Part shown: positions 1 through 11,570 of the stretch, piece by piece
Position numbering within the stretch: the stretch's first letter is position 1
Layout of the letters: each line of letters opens with the position of its first letter
NCBI RefSeq assembly: GCF_037893015.1
Contig: NC_133665.1
Span: forward strand, 197,072,714 to 197,136,713
DNA from: Macrotis lagotis
Lineage: Eukaryota > Chordata > Mammalia > Peramelemorphia > Peramelidae
Length of the DNA stretch: 64,000 nt
Direction: 5' to 3'
The notes under the pieces: generated by a model
Told to the model about the DNA's origin: nothing
Seen by the model: only the letters and a program-made list of their open reading frames with translations
Databases searched by the model: none
Translations under genes and position numbers: made by a program

Positions 1-2050
1 CGAACTCAAGCCCTGAAGTGAAGGCTGGCCCGGAGGCCCCATTTTGTTACCTGCACTATGGGCATATCCTTATATTCTTTACCTGCCTGCCAGGCTGTTA
101 GACCCAGCAATCCTGGTTCCCCCTCTTCCCACCCCCAGGTCTTGGATGACCATCCAGGAACCCCAGTGGCAGTGCTCATCAGAGGCAGGTCTTTGTAGCT
201 CAGAGACTGGCTCTCTACTTGCTACTTTGCCTTAGGGCCTCTAAAAATCACCCAGAGTCTCCAAATCCCAGATCCATCATCCCAGGCATCCAGAGGGTAC
301 ACAGAGGCTCAGTTAGTGGGCAGCTCCTCCTGGAGGCTCCCTGCCCAAGGGAAGGAAGGGAAAAGAGGGATTTTGGTTCTACTCTATCAGCTTCACCTTC
401 ATTTACAACCCAGATCAAGCATGATTCCACCAAACCTGGGTAATGGCCTGGCCAGCAGATGGAGGCTGGGATTTATCCTTGGGGTGGGTGGGTGGGGGGG
501 CCTACCTTCTCTCTTGGACCTTGCAGGGCAGTAGAGGTGAAAAGTCGACCTTTTGGTTTAATTTCAACTCTTGATGGACCTAGGGCAGGGCGTGTCCCCC
601 TCCCCCAACCTTGGACTATTCTCACCCCCTTAAATCCTTCCCTGAGGCCTGGACCTCCTCCAGCCTCCTGGTCCTACAGTCCTTCAGTCTGCTCTCACCA
701 GACAGCGACTAAGCTCTCTGAGTTCTGGCTTTCTCTGGGGACCCAGTGTCTGCCACAACTTGTTCTGACCTCACTCAGTAACCTGCTCTGCTGGTGTCTC
801 CACTTGTGAGTCTTCCTCAATGGCACAGGCTTCGCCCCCATCGCCTGCTTGCTGTTGCTTTTGGGTCACTTTGCATGTTCCCACCATCAAGGTAAAAAGG
901 GCCAGGATGCTTTTTTGAAAGCAGAAGCAGCAATATGACCCCTGTGCTCTCTGTGGGCACAACTCCACCCAGACCTCAAAGCTTTGTCCAATGATCTCAG
1001 AGAACCAAAGGGCAGAAGAAGCCCTTCCCCCAAGGTAAAGGGGATCTTGCCGCCTGAGTATCCCAGAGAACCCCTCCTAATGTAGTTAAGGGTCCCTCTT
1101 GACTTTGAGGCTGTGATCCAAGGCCAGTATACTCACTCCCCCACCTTCCAGCAGTGTGGGGTATGGGCTCCAGGAAATGCAAACCCATTTTGATGTCAGA
1201 AAGAGAAAGACAGTGTTGGCAGAGAATTGTTCTGCAGCCTTGGCTAGAAATAAAGGCTTATATCAGCCAGAGATGATGAGAAAGGGTTTCTGGGGCATCC
1301 GCACTCTGGAACTCCTCTGCACTATCCTGCTGAACTATGACCATCACTACTGGAGGGGGGGATCTGCCTGCTGTGCCCACCTCTCCCTGCTTCAGTCCAT
1401 TCTCCATTGGCTGCCAAAGGGAGCTTCCTAAAGGGAAAATCTTACCATGCCACCCCTATCCAATAAACTCAGGGCCTCCCCATCACCTCCAGGAACAAAT
1501 GCAAAATGTTCCATTTAGGGTTTAAAGCCCTTCTTAAGCAGCCCCCTCCTCCCTTTCTAGTCTTTGACACCATTGCAGATGAGAAAACAGGCTCAGAGTC
1601 AGGGTCTGAGGAAGCAGCAGAGCCTGGCAGGACCAGGTCCAAAGATTTGCTTCCTTCAGGTTTCCCTCTCTCCTGTCCACTGGCAGGACATGTGTCCCTC
1701 TCTCCTTCCCTCCTTTGCAATGCATCCCCCAAAGCTGTGCCCCCCACATGCAGGGACTCTCTTACTGAATCCCTTCACCTCGGGATCCTTATCCAGCTCC
1801 CCAGACTGCCCCAGTGGTCTCCCCAGCATGGACCCTGGGCTGAGGACAGCCTGCCACCATAGTCTGGTCCATGCATCTGGACATGGCAGCCCTTGCTCCA
1901 TTCTAAGGTCTGAAACCTGAGTTTGGCCTGGTGTTGAAGTGGAAGGCTTCCATGATGGTGGAACAAGCCTGTGTGTGGGCTGAGTTGTTGGGAGGACAGT
2001 GCCAAGAAGGGCTCAAGATGGCCCAGCTGAGGGAGGCATGAGGCCCTTGG

Positions 2051-2306
2051 AACTTGAGCTACACAACACCACACACATTCACACTCACACACATGCTCAG
2101 CCCCCCACATGTATCCTCTTACATTCCACACTAGAACACATGCTGTCTATTCACACGTCTATGAAACACACACTGGGTCCATGTTCAACACAATCACACA
2201 CATACAAACATACCACACACTTGCACAGTACACAGCAGACGTACATCACACTCTCACACAAGATACACATGTCACACACACACACACACACCAGACTCAC
2301 ACATGC
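2051..2306. repeat. degenerate CA-rich tract
   Basis: About 250 bases dominated by interrupted CACA and ACACAT words, ending in a purer CA run near 2274-2291. It is an old, interrupted dinucleotide microsatellite. Confidence 0.8.
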
Positions 2307-2743
2307 ATCCATATTTCTTTTCCCTTCATAAGGCATCTCCTTTCAAGGGCACAACTTATGGGGATCCCGGGTTTGTTCATGGGAGGGACACCATTTTCTG
2401 CCCACCCTCTGCATCAGAGGGGAGAAAGCAGTCTTAGTTGATGACGACGGAAGCTGTGTGAAGCAGCTAGGCCTTCAAGCGGATTCTGTACTGGCCCACC
2501 TGCCTAGGTAAAGCTACCCCTGACCCCCGGAGTGGGGCCTGAGGACATGAGGTCTGAATTGGGATGGGATGCCTAATATGTGGGGGCTTCCAAATAAGCA
2601 TCCTTGATCCGAAGGGGCCAGCAGCTGGGAGAGCAGAGCGAGGGGAGCAGACCCAGGTTTCAGCATTGCTGGAGCCCCTCTGATCGTCCCCCCATTAGCT
2701 GACTGCTTCTAGGCCCAGGAAGTTTAGGCCTTGAATAAGAATA

Positions 2744-2744
<1 letters not shown>

Positions 2745-2829
<85 letters not shown>
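2745..2829. repeat. compound (AC)n(TC)n microsatellite
   Basis: An uninterrupted AC run of about 49 bases switches directly into a TC run of about 35 bases. This compound purine-pyrimidine tract is likely length-polymorphic. Confidence 0.95.
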
Positions 2830-2831
<2 letters not shown>

Positions 2832-3393
2832 GAAGTCTGAGGTCTAGCCCCCCAGTCCCAGGCAGAGTTGCTGCCCTGATCCTTGGGCATTGCCCCATGT
2901 AGCCCACACCCAGGCCTCTGGGGTATTTAAGGCCTCTTCGAGTCTGGCTCTTCCTCAATGCTTTGCAGCCCCCGGTTCTGCCTTCCACACCCTCCTGATC
3001 ACTGCCCTCACCACGACAGACACAGACGGCTACCTGGGGGCTTCTCCCTATGGCCCCTCTGTGAGGTGGGTACTCCCCAACCATATTCATCTAATTTTCT
3101 CTGACCATGGCTCCTGACTGCACCCCCTATTTCAGGCTATCTTGGGCTTTTCCAATGAGAGCTGTTCTCGGTCGGCATCAAATTAATCAAGGCCCTGGAA
3201 GGGCAGGGAGGGACAGCAGCCAAGCTGAAGCCTCCCAGAGGGTTGGAGATTAAGAAAAGTTGGGGAAGGGAGGGAGGATTTAAGAGCTGAACATGCCTCC
3301 AGTATGATCTGTCTTTGGGGTGTTCTGTGCACTAGGCCCAAGGCATCCATTCATCCGTCAACAGCTCTTCTCCCACCCTCTCTTTTTTCAAAG

Positions 3394-3522
3394 GTTTCTA
3401 AATGTTGTGAAGAAGTGAGGGACTACATCGAGGAGAGGTCTGGTGAAGACCCTCTTGTCAAGGGAATCCCTGAGGACAAGAACCCCTTCAAGGAGCTCAA
3501 GGGAGGCTGCGTCATTTCTTGA
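3394..3522 (+). CDS. GNGT1: G protein gamma-T1 (rod transducin gamma), last coding exon
   Basis: Last coding exon of the gamma subunit of transducin, which partners Gbeta1 in rod photoreceptors, couples rhodopsin to the phosphodiesterase cascade and anchors the complex to disc membranes through a farnesyl group. The exon follows a pyrimidine-rich acceptor (tcttttttcaaag). It encodes 42 residues starting VSKCCEEVRDYIEERSGEDP, then LVKGIPEDKNPFKELKGGCVIS and a stop. This is nearly identical to the C-terminal half of human GNGT1 as I remember it; the I in DYIEE is V in human. The NPF contact motif and the CaaX box CVIS are present; a terminal Ser favours farnesylation. The first coding exon (about 32 residues) is not in the window. 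A downstream GNG11 on the same strand matches the human gene order. Confidence 0.95.
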   Translation, partial: VSKCCEEVRDYIEERSGEDPLVKGIPEDKNPFKELKGGCVIS

Positions 3523-3748
3523 AGGTCTTGGAGCATCGAGGAACATGGAATGAACAAAATGCTTTAAAATTAGCTTAAATTTCCTTTTCTGTAAGAGACC
3601 AGAATGAAGGGTCCAGGCACCAAACTCCCAGGCTTCCCATTTCCTGCAGGGGTGCTGTTCCAGGCTTAGGAGAAAGTGCAGACCCTTGGTGGTCAGCGAG
3701 GCTGTCATTCCTCTTCTCCCAGTCCTTAGACTCTACAGATTCCCTTTA

Positions 3749-3754
3749 AATAAA
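3749..3754 (+). promoter_or_regulatory. GNGT1: GNGT1 polyadenylation signal
   Basis: AATAAA lies 227 bases after the GNGT1 stop codon, in an AT-richer 3' UTR. A cleavage site about 15-25 bases downstream would give a 3' UTR of roughly 250 bases. Confidence 0.75.
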
Positions 3755-4522
3755 GATTGGAGGTGATTCATTGAATTGGCTGATCTGTCTGTCTCTCTCT
3801 CAGGCTTTTGGGGGACTCAGTGAATATTCTGGTGTTGGCTGATCATTGAAATCTTTGTTTAAGACTGTATGAGTTTTGATGCATCCTTCCCAAGGAAGAC
3901 ACCCCCTCCCCATGCTGTCTCTCTTAGACTTTTCCCACGTATGTGGGATTCTATCTCCTTCTTGCAAAGGAAAGCCCCACAGCCTCCCCAGGGAACTGGC
4001 ATGATCCCAGGGGCTGGCATGAGCCCAGCTGGAATCCAACTGATGTCCAGGCTTTCAGTTTGCTCCTTTCTTATTCCACTCACTGGGGGCTCCAGCATCC
4101 ACTCTTTCCACCTCAGTTCCTCTGGAGAGACTGAGCTGAGCCGAAGAAGCCACCTTACTCCCCATCTGAGCCCCCAGAACACAGCCCCCAATCCACCATT
4201 GCCACAGGATGGTTAGAAGGGACCTTCATCAGCAGTTGAAGAAACTAGGGTTCTGAGAAGTTCAACTCAATGGCTGGGATTTGAAGATAAGCCCAACCCC
4301 CTCAACTCCCAACCACTGCTCTTCTGCCCTTAGGCTGTGTCCCCTGCTTTTTCTCTTTTCAGAATTAAGGAAGAAAATGTTAAGGTTGGAGAGGTAAAAG
4401 AACTGAGTCCATAAGTCTAGGCCAGAAAGCCTTTCATAAAAATAATGAGAGATGTTTAGTTACATTCCATAATGAATTCATCAAGGGATGCTTGATGGAC
4501 ATCTAGAAAAAGAAGGAGCTTG

Positions 4523-4825
4523 GGCAGTTAGATAGTCCAGTGGTTGGAGCCCTGACCTTAGAATCAGGAGGATAGGCATTCGAATCCAGCTCCAGACACT
4601 TACTGTGTGACCTTGGGCAAGTCACTTCACCCTGATTGCCAGGGCCTTCTCCAGGTGTCCTAATTTCTATCTGTTCCCTGAAGCTAGATGACTCTGGAGA
4701 AGAAAGTGAGGCTGGTGACTTCGCACCCCCCACCAATTCCAATCCAGTTCATGTGCTTGTTCTCACATCCCCTCCCTGACATCATGATCTTCTTCCAGAA
4801 TGAAGGACAGCCATCACATTATTAG
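4523..4825 (+). repeat. SINE with LINE-like tail, sense
   Basis: A tRNA-like head (ttcgaatccagctccagacactta, spaced as a B box) and the CORE words 'gtgtgaccttgggcaagtca' are followed by a body ending in 'cttccagaatgaaggacag'. That tail matches the end of the finger-tailed LINE seen elsewhere in this window, which suggests that this LINE mobilised the SINE. Confidence 0.8.
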
Positions 4826-5447
4826 AAAGAGCCATTACAGAAGGCTAAGATAGTGGCTTCAAGAACAACTTATGGAAAGCTAACTTAGCCAAGATGTGCT
4901 CCTCAGCGGTCTTCAGGGGCAAGGTGGAAGGTTGTGAGCTAGACAAAACACTAAGAGGGAGAGAGTGGGAGGGTTGGATGATGTCAATGGGAAATGATGA
5001 TGTCCTGGGAAAAGGAGATGAAGCCACTGCCATTGTGCCTAACCAGCAGCTGCTAACCACTCCTTCCTGTTGTCCTCAGGGCTTGCTCCTTTGGAAATCA
5101 GAAGAAAGAAGGAATGTAGCTATTCCCAGACCCAGGGCACCTGAATGTGGGGCTGGTCTCTATGTTGTTTTTTTATTTTGGTCTGTCTCTGTCTCTGTCT
5201 CTGTCTTGTGTCTCTGCTTCTCTTTCTCATTTGTTTTTCTTGTAAAATGTCTGAAAGCCTGAGCCCACACCCTGCAGTTCCTGCAGAAGATCACCCCTCA
5301 ACAAATGCAATGTCCAGGATTTGAACCCAGGAATCCTCAGCTCTGTGTCCAATCTTGTCTGTCTTCCTCTGAGTCATAGGGGAGGATCTGCACTTTCTAG
5401 GTCTCTCCTAGTTTTTCTCTTCCCTTGCATGCCAGTGGCAGGACAGC

Positions 5448-5650
5448 TAGGTGGACAGGAGTTCAAATCCAGCCTCAGACACTTAATACTTCCTCACATC
5501 CAAAGCCTCATATCTGGCCACTGGACTCAGATGACTCTGGAAGAGAAAGTGAGGATGGTGGCTTAGTACAACTTCCCCCTCACTCAAATCCAGTTCACAT
5601 GCATATCACTCCAGTGGCAGCAAGCTCTGTTCCACCTGACCAATGAAGGC
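5448..5650 (+). repeat. SINE of the same tailed family, sense
   Basis: Contains 'gacagctaggtgg', 'gttcaaatccagcctcagac' and the body words 'gatgactctggaagagaaag' shared with the copy at 4523-4825. It lacks part of the CORE segment. Confidence 0.75.
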
Positions 5651-5689
5651 CCTCATCACCTCTGCAGGGAGTGGGGGGCAGTTATTACC

Positions 5690-6180
5690 AAACTTCCTAC
5701 TGGCCTCCCTGCCTCACCTCCACTTCTGTCCAACCCACTTCTGTGCAGCTGCCTGAACAACTCCTCCATTCTGGGGAGCTCACCTAACCCACTGAATAAA
5801 GCACAAAGTTCCCTTTGTTCCCAGCTTCCATCCCATTGTTTATCTTCATGTCTGTTTCCCACCCTTGTGCTCTTGTCCTCCCTTCTCACATCTCCTTGAC
5901 TTGGATTACTTGGTTCTTCATATCTGGATTGGCTTCCTCTTCTTCATTAAGACCCATCAATGCCCTCACCTTTGTGAGACTCCTTGGCTAACCTGGTCCT
6001 TCCACTGTATCAGTTCTTTCTGTACTCACCTGCTTCTCTGCACTTAGTTTTGAGAGCAGGGTCTATGTCTGTTTTGGTATCTCCAGTGTCTAGCCCATGA
6101 AAATCTCTTTAAATATTTGTTCAATTGATCTGAATTACTTGGCACATTAAGTAATACTTGTTAATTGGTTAATTATTCGA
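5690..6180 (+). repeat. L2-like LINE 3' end, sense
   Basis: A pyrimidine-rich body is followed by 'gagagcagggtctatgtctg' and 'tctagcccatgaa', the usual wording of L2-type LINE ends, and an AT-rich terminus with repeated 'ttaattggttaatt' words. It is old and diverged. Confidence 0.6.
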
Positions 6181-6184
6181 GTGA

Positions 6185-6420
6185 TTATAGGGTTGATTGG
6201 TTGTCTTTCATTCTGGAAGAGGACCAAAGTGACATTGCTCTGTTGGGGTCAAGGCATAATGTGTTTGACTGTAGCTGAGCAAACCAATAGGAGCTCAGAA
6301 GGCACTCTCACCCATTGGGTTCAGAGTCCAAGTATATGTGCTTCTAGATGTCTTTTCTGATAGAGTGGGGTCTTCATCTTTCCCTAACCACTAGACCCAC
6401 AAACCCATCCTGTGTGTGAT
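6185..6420 (-). repeat. finger-tailed LINE 3' end, antisense
   Basis: Starts with 'ggttgtctttcattctggaa' and continues with 'gactgtagctgagcaaacca', the reverse complement of the end of the LINE also seen at 32066-33590, 34545-35070 and 38035-38520. This copy is short and diverged. Confidence 0.65.
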
Positions 6421-7825
6421 AAGAACTGTCATACAACCCAACCCCATCTAATCCCTTGAGCTGTTGGAGAAACAAAGAAAACAAAAGTAGTTTTCTTCCT
6501 CATGGAGCTGAGATTCTTCTGGAGGCATATGATAAAAACTGGTTGGTTGGGAAGGGTGGGTTTAAGGCAGGAGTCAATGAGTTCTATTTTAGGCTTGTTG
6601 AATTTAAGATACCTATAGGACATCCATTTCAAAATGTCCTCAAGGTAGCCCATGATAGCAGGAGCTCAGGAGAGAGCCTGGGACTTGATTGTTCCATGTG
6701 GGGCTCATCCATGGGAGTTGATGAGATCACCAAGAAATAGGGTAAAGAGTTGTGGAAGGAAAGATCAAAGTTTAAGTCTTGGGGTTCTCCCACTCATAGG
6801 GGCCAGACTGTGAGTGATGATTCATAAAGTGGCACCAAGAGGAAAGACCTGGACAGGAAGGACATTCAGGAAAGGGCAAGCAGAGTCATGGAAACCCAGA
6901 GAAAAGAGTGGATCCAGAAAAAAATACTGAAGGCTGTAGATCCAGAAAGATAAGGATGGAGCCAAGACTGTCTTATTTGGCCATTGAATTATCAATGGGA
7001 ACCTTAGGAACAGCAGTTCCAGTCCAGGGGCCCAGTTGGAAGTCATGGGTTGAGGAGGAAGGGAAGGGAAATTCCAAGGTTGACTGAAAGGAAGGAAAGC
7101 TAGTGTACAGCAGCTTGGGGGCGTGGCAGGGCCTAGGGAAGGGGCTTTCAAACTGGAGGAGACCTGGGAGTGTTTGTAGACTCCAGGGAAGGGGATTTGA
7201 AGATCAGAGGAGTTTGGGGACCGAAGGAGCCACTAATCTCCCTCAACCATGTCTGCCCCGGCTGGGCTGGTCCTTGATAGTTAAGGTCGCTTCCAGGGTT
7301 TACCCGGTGCTTTTGCACCAACCCTGATAATGAAGCATTCTGCTCCCCCTCCTGACCCAGAGGTGATGGGCTCCAGAAGCAGAAGGAGCTGTCCACACGA
7401 GGATGAAGCCAAGGTAAGACAGTTCTAATCCACCTGCACATTTGGTACAAGGACTTTCTTTTTCCTTTTTACTCCCCCCCCCCCCCAAAGGTGAACGTTG
7501 AGAGAGCAGGAATCAATCAAGATGAGATTTTAAAAAGAAAGGTGAGGGTTTTATAAAAAAACCCAGAGAAGCCAGGTCAGACAGACAGACAGTCTAGCAA
7601 GTCTGCTTGCAAAGCTATAGTTGGACTTCTCAGAGACCCACAAAGAAAGGTGAACTGGAGAGGAGAGGTCCACAGTGGCCCCCAGAAGTTTCTCTTCCTG
7701 TTCCACTTGTCTATGGAAATGCTCATTTTATTTAAGTTTAGAATTCAACAGTTTCTATTTAGCTCTGCTAAATAGACAGGTGTGCCACACACAAAAAACC
7801 ATCAAACCAGCCCCAGGAGGCTTGT

Positions 7826-7936
7826 GTCTGTTTGTTTGTCTTTGTGTGTGTCTGTGTGTCTGTGTATCAGTCTGTGTCTGTGTCTGTGTGTGTCTGTGTC
7901 TATGTATCTGTGCCTGTATGTGTCTCTGTGTCTATA

Positions 7937-7986
<50 letters not shown>
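7826..7986. repeat. (TG)n / TGTC microsatellite
   Basis: Interrupted TGTGTC words lead into a pure TG run of about 46 bases (7940-7986). The open frames across it encode only Cys/Val repeats and are not genes. Confidence 0.95.
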
Positions 7987-7988
<2 letters not shown>

Positions 7989-8572
7989 TGCTGGAGGAGT
8001 CCTGGGATCAGGGTGACCCATGATCACATTCTACCTCAAACGTGTCATTTCTCTGTGACTCAGTTTCCCCAAATTAAAAAAGGCATCATGATACCTGACT
8101 GATATTCCCACTAGGTCATTTTGAGCATCAAATGAGTCAGTAGTCTCATCTTTAGGGTCTCTCTCTCTACAATGGCCAGTTTTTGTTGCTCTTTATTGCT
8201 CCCCCCACTTCTCCCTAATCATTAGGTAGTTTATGGGGTGCCCTGAGTGCCCTGGCAACCTCCGTTCCACAGGCTGATGCCAGGGCCCTGGCAAACCAAC
8301 CGGAGGGGCTCTGCCCTGGCAGCTTACTCCCAGCCCCAACCTCCCCTCCTCAGCTGCCTTCCATCCCCTGCTCCAGGGAGCCCAGACTCGGCGGCGGGCT
8401 GGGGGTGGGGAGAGGACGGCTGATAGGGAGCCAGGGTTCCCCAAGAGCCAGGCGCATCCTCTTCCTCGATTCACACACAAAGCCCGGATATGACTTTTTA
8501 AAAACCAGAAGCCCGGCCCCAGCCCTCTGACCTGCTTCCCTTCGGACCCGCCTCCCTGCTCTGGGGCCCGGC

Positions 8573-8720
8573 CATCTAGGAGCCCAGTGCAGTAGGCAGA
8601 GCGCTGGCGCGGGCCACCGAAGTCCTGGGTTCGAATCGTGACGGTGCTGATTGGGGGACCTCAGGCAAGTCCCTGTCCCTCTCTAGGCTGCCTGTCGGGA
8701 TTTCTTCCCTTGTTAAAGGT
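8573..8720 (+). repeat. MIR-like SINE, sense
   Basis: A tRNA-like head with 'gggttcgaatcgtgacgg' (B-box type) is followed by 'ggacctcaggcaagtccctg', the CORE wording of MIR SINEs. It lies inside the GNG11 CpG-rich region. Confidence 0.7.
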
Positions 8721-9182
8721 GTTGGGGTCGGTCATCCAGAGGCCAGAGTGGACGCAGCGGGGGAAGGCGGAAGAGAACGGGGTTCAAGGAGCGGGAGGTC
8801 GGCGTGGGAAGGTCTGGAGTGGGGGGGTATCCTAAGCCTTGGTGGAAGTCGTGCCAGGTCCTGGCGTGGGGAATCTGGGACCGTGAAGAGCTGAGAAACT
8901 GGGGGAGGGGGATCGGACGAGTTGTGAAGAGACCCAGTGGGGGCCGGGTCTTCCAGAGCCCGGAGCCCCCGAGGGGTGTCTGAGAATCGGGACTGGGGTG
9001 GAGGCTCAGCGGGAAGGACCGACGATGGGGCATCTCCAGGCCCTCAGGCCCTGAGCAGGAGGAGCTGGCCCCGACGGCCGCAGCCCCAGCTGGCCAGAGC
9101 TCCGAGGCCGGGGGCCGGGATGGCTGGGTGTCCGGGGGGCTGGGGGAGGCTCAAGGCCCCTTCTCACCCCTCCAGAGGGAAG

Positions 9183-9278
9183 ATGCCCGCGGTTCACGTC
9201 GAGGACTTGTCGGAGAAGGACAAGCTGAAGCTGGAGGTGGCACAGCTCCGCAAGGAGGCCAAGCTGCAGAGGCAGCAG
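9183..9278 (+). CDS. GNG11: G protein gamma-11, first coding exon
   Basis: First coding exon of a small G-gamma subunit that pairs with Gbeta and anchors the dimer at the plasma membrane. It encodes 32 residues starting MPAVHVEDLSEKDKLKLEVA and ending KLQRQQ, then a GTGAGC donor in phase 0. The start ATG has a purine at -3. The human GNG11 equivalent, as I remember it, begins MPALHIEDLPEKEKLKMEVE. With the second exon (13550-13675) the protein is 73 residues, the human length. The intron is 4.27 kb and holds L2 and SINE pieces. GNGT1 lies upstream on the same strand, as in human. Codons are strongly GC-ended, unlike GNGT1 nearby, and several changes (M to L, Q to A, V to A) go toward GC-rich codons. 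Confidence 0.93.
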
Positions 9279-10393
9279 GTGAGCCCCTCTGCGAGGGGAG
9301 CGTCACAGAGGGCTCAGGGGGCACATGTACCAGCTGAGAGAGGGGTCGGAAGCTCTTTGTTCCCAGGGGGGTTGTAGAAGAAACACGGGGAAACTTGGAG
9401 GCCCCCTCCCCCTCACCTTGTTGGCTTGGCAGAGACCCCCTCTAGATGCAGCCCCCTTGGATGATCTCCCCAAGAGATGGCCTCAGGTTTGCTTCCTAAA
9501 CCTCCCAGCCCTATGGCAGCTCTAGGCTCCTCTGCTCCACACCTCCCACCTCTGGCAGGTTCCCTTCCTCCTGGTATATGGAGGAATGGATGGGGGAGAG
9601 GTTCCAGGCCCAACTTCAGGGACGTGGTCCCAAGGCAGGAATAGCCAAATCCCCTCCTAGCAAGAGTCCTGTGAGGAACTAACCCTTCTCCCCTTAATCT
9701 CTCAACAAACAAACATTTCTTAACATCAAATAAATGATTTTCTTCATTCATTAATGGGAGCGGAGGAGGGATTCTAGCCCAGGGAGCCAAAAGGGAAGCG
9801 GAGCCCATGGGACTGTGCTGACACCAAGATTTTCTCTACCAAAGGAAACAGCATTAGGGAGGGTTGGTGGACTTCCAGTTGCCCATGGGAGTCTTCTGGA
9901 ACTGACTGAGAAGGCTGGCAGGTGGCCTTCTGCACATCCAAGTCTCCCTTACTTAATAGTCCTCATTTTGGATTTAGAGGTTTGTGGGAGATCCGACCTT
10001 CCTTCTCTTTCCTTCCTGTCCCTTCCCCCTTCCTGAAAGGCAAAGGTTGTTTTAGCTTTGTCTTTGTCCCCAGGGCCTAACTCAGTCCTTAGCACAAGGA
10101 AAGAGCTTCATCAGCTCTAAATTCCAGTGAAGTTAGGGAGACTAAGGCCTGCAGACTTGGTGTCCTTTGGATCAGATCTGGCTTTGGGCTGCACCTGGAC
10201 ACAACTCCTGTTTATAGAGGGTTCCAGGATGAAGCTTAGGGCTTTATTTTTGCCAAAGACCTGTCTTTTGGGAAAGTCACACTGTCCAAGAGATCCGAGC
10301 CATCTTCCAGCTTCCTGAAACACCCAAAAAGTCAATGATGCTTCCTGTGATGTTTTCTTTTCCAAGAGAATGAGGGAGATGCTTTGCAACAAT

Positions 10394-10396
<3 letters not shown>

Positions 10397-10448
<52 letters not shown>
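10397..10448. repeat. (TC)n microsatellite
   Basis: About 52 bases of pure TC repeat inside the GNG11 intron. Confidence 0.95.
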
Positions 10449-10451
<3 letters not shown>

Positions 10452-10594
10452 CCTGTCTCCATCTCTGTCTCATTGTGCACTGTGATAGCAGAGTTGGAAA
10501 GAATCCCAAAGATCATCTATTCCAATAGCTTTTATTGATAAATAAGGAGCCTGGCTCCCTCAGGCGTGACAGTCAGGGCTCCTGAGAACAGCCA

Positions 10595-11570
10595 GTGATC
10601 TTGTTCCACCCTCACGGTTTGCTTTTGTTTTTGCTTCCATCCTCCTCTATGAATGGTCTTCTTTGGGCTTTTTTGCTATTTCTTTTCATTCTTCCATCTC
10701 CTCAGTGCAGATGCCCCTCTAACTTCATCCTCTGTTCTCAGTTTCTACATTCTCTCCTTTTTGATTTGCGTCTTCTGTCACAGTTTCAAATGTCATGTCT
10801 GGGGAGATGAGCTCTCCTTTCCATGTCTGCCCTTCTTCTCCCAGCCTACATAGTCCTCAATCCCCATGTCCCTAAAATGGCCTCTTTCAAAGTAGATCCC
10901 TCTCCCCAAGGAATCAGCTATTCTCATGGCTTTCCACTGAAAGCCCAGGGTTTTTTTTTTTTGAGGAGATCCTCCTTCATCTCCCTCACTCAAGGAGGTC
11001 TGGTCAATCCCGAGCCTATGCCATCCCTTGACTCTTGTTGATCTTTCTCTCTACTCCATGGTCACCTATACAATTTAGGCCCCCATCTCCTCTCCCCTGT
11101 GATATTGTGAGAGCCACTACAGCCTCGTTGGCCACTCTGCCTTCTCTGTCTTTCCTTTCCAAGTCATTCTTTAGCCCCCTTTAATTAACAACTTTTTCAA
11201 GGGACAGGTTTGATCTCACTGACTGTCTTTGGTAGCTTCCCATTTATTTATTTTTTTACTTGATTAACATGCAAACTCATCCTGGCATTCAAGGCTCTCT
11301 TAGGTTAGATTTTCCAGCCATTGCTCCTACCATCACACTTATCCAAGTCATTCTTCTGATGGATCAGCACAGATGCTGCCTCTTCTATGAAACTTTCCCA
11401 GTCCTTCAGTTTGATGTAATTCCTGCCTCCTTGAATCTGTCAGGACACCTTATTACTGTCTCCATCTCTAAGCCTATTTGTTCAAGTCTCTTTACAAGTT
11501 TCATCTTTACTGTTAGACTGTAAGCTTCTTGAGGGTTCAGACTGTATATATTTTATCTTGGTGCCAGAGC
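10595..11570 (+). repeat. L2-like LINE, sense, 3' part
   Basis: Contains 'aaactcatcctggcattcaa', 'tcttctatgaaactttccc' and 'gttagactgtaagcttcttg', the usual order of words near the 3' end of L2-type LINEs. The upstream limit is vague. Confidence 0.6.

Larger units (their letters stand above)
1..3393. other. GNGT1 upstream/intron DNA, no gene seen
   Basis: This stretch precedes the GNGT1 last exon and ends in its splice acceptor. I searched it for the first GNGT1 coding exon (the part encoding a peptide like EDLTEKDKLKMEVDQLKKEV) and did not find it, so that exon probably lies before base 1. It contains CA-rich and AC/TC simple repeats and otherwise unremarkable DNA. A TATA-like string near 2921 has no supporting exon. 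Confidence 0.55.
8250..9300 (+). promoter_or_regulatory. GNG11: GNG11 CpG-rich promoter region
   Basis: GC and CpG rise sharply upstream of the GNG11 start codon, especially 8480-9280. An AT-rich 'gactttttaaaaacc' at about 8492 is the only TATA-like string. An AG acceptor-like site ends at 9175, eight bases before the ATG, so a separate 5' UTR exon is possible. The start of transcription cannot be fixed by eye. Confidence 0.5.

Noticed and set aside
1-3300. Possible first GNGT1 coding exon
   Set aside because: No segment encodes the conserved EKDKLKMEV-type peptide with a donor site. The TATA-like word at 2921 is not followed by a recognisable exon.
8573-8650. tRNA gene-like A and B boxes
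   Set aside because: The following CORE wording and poor cloverleaf show a MIR-type SINE; the same applies to the other SINE heads in the window.
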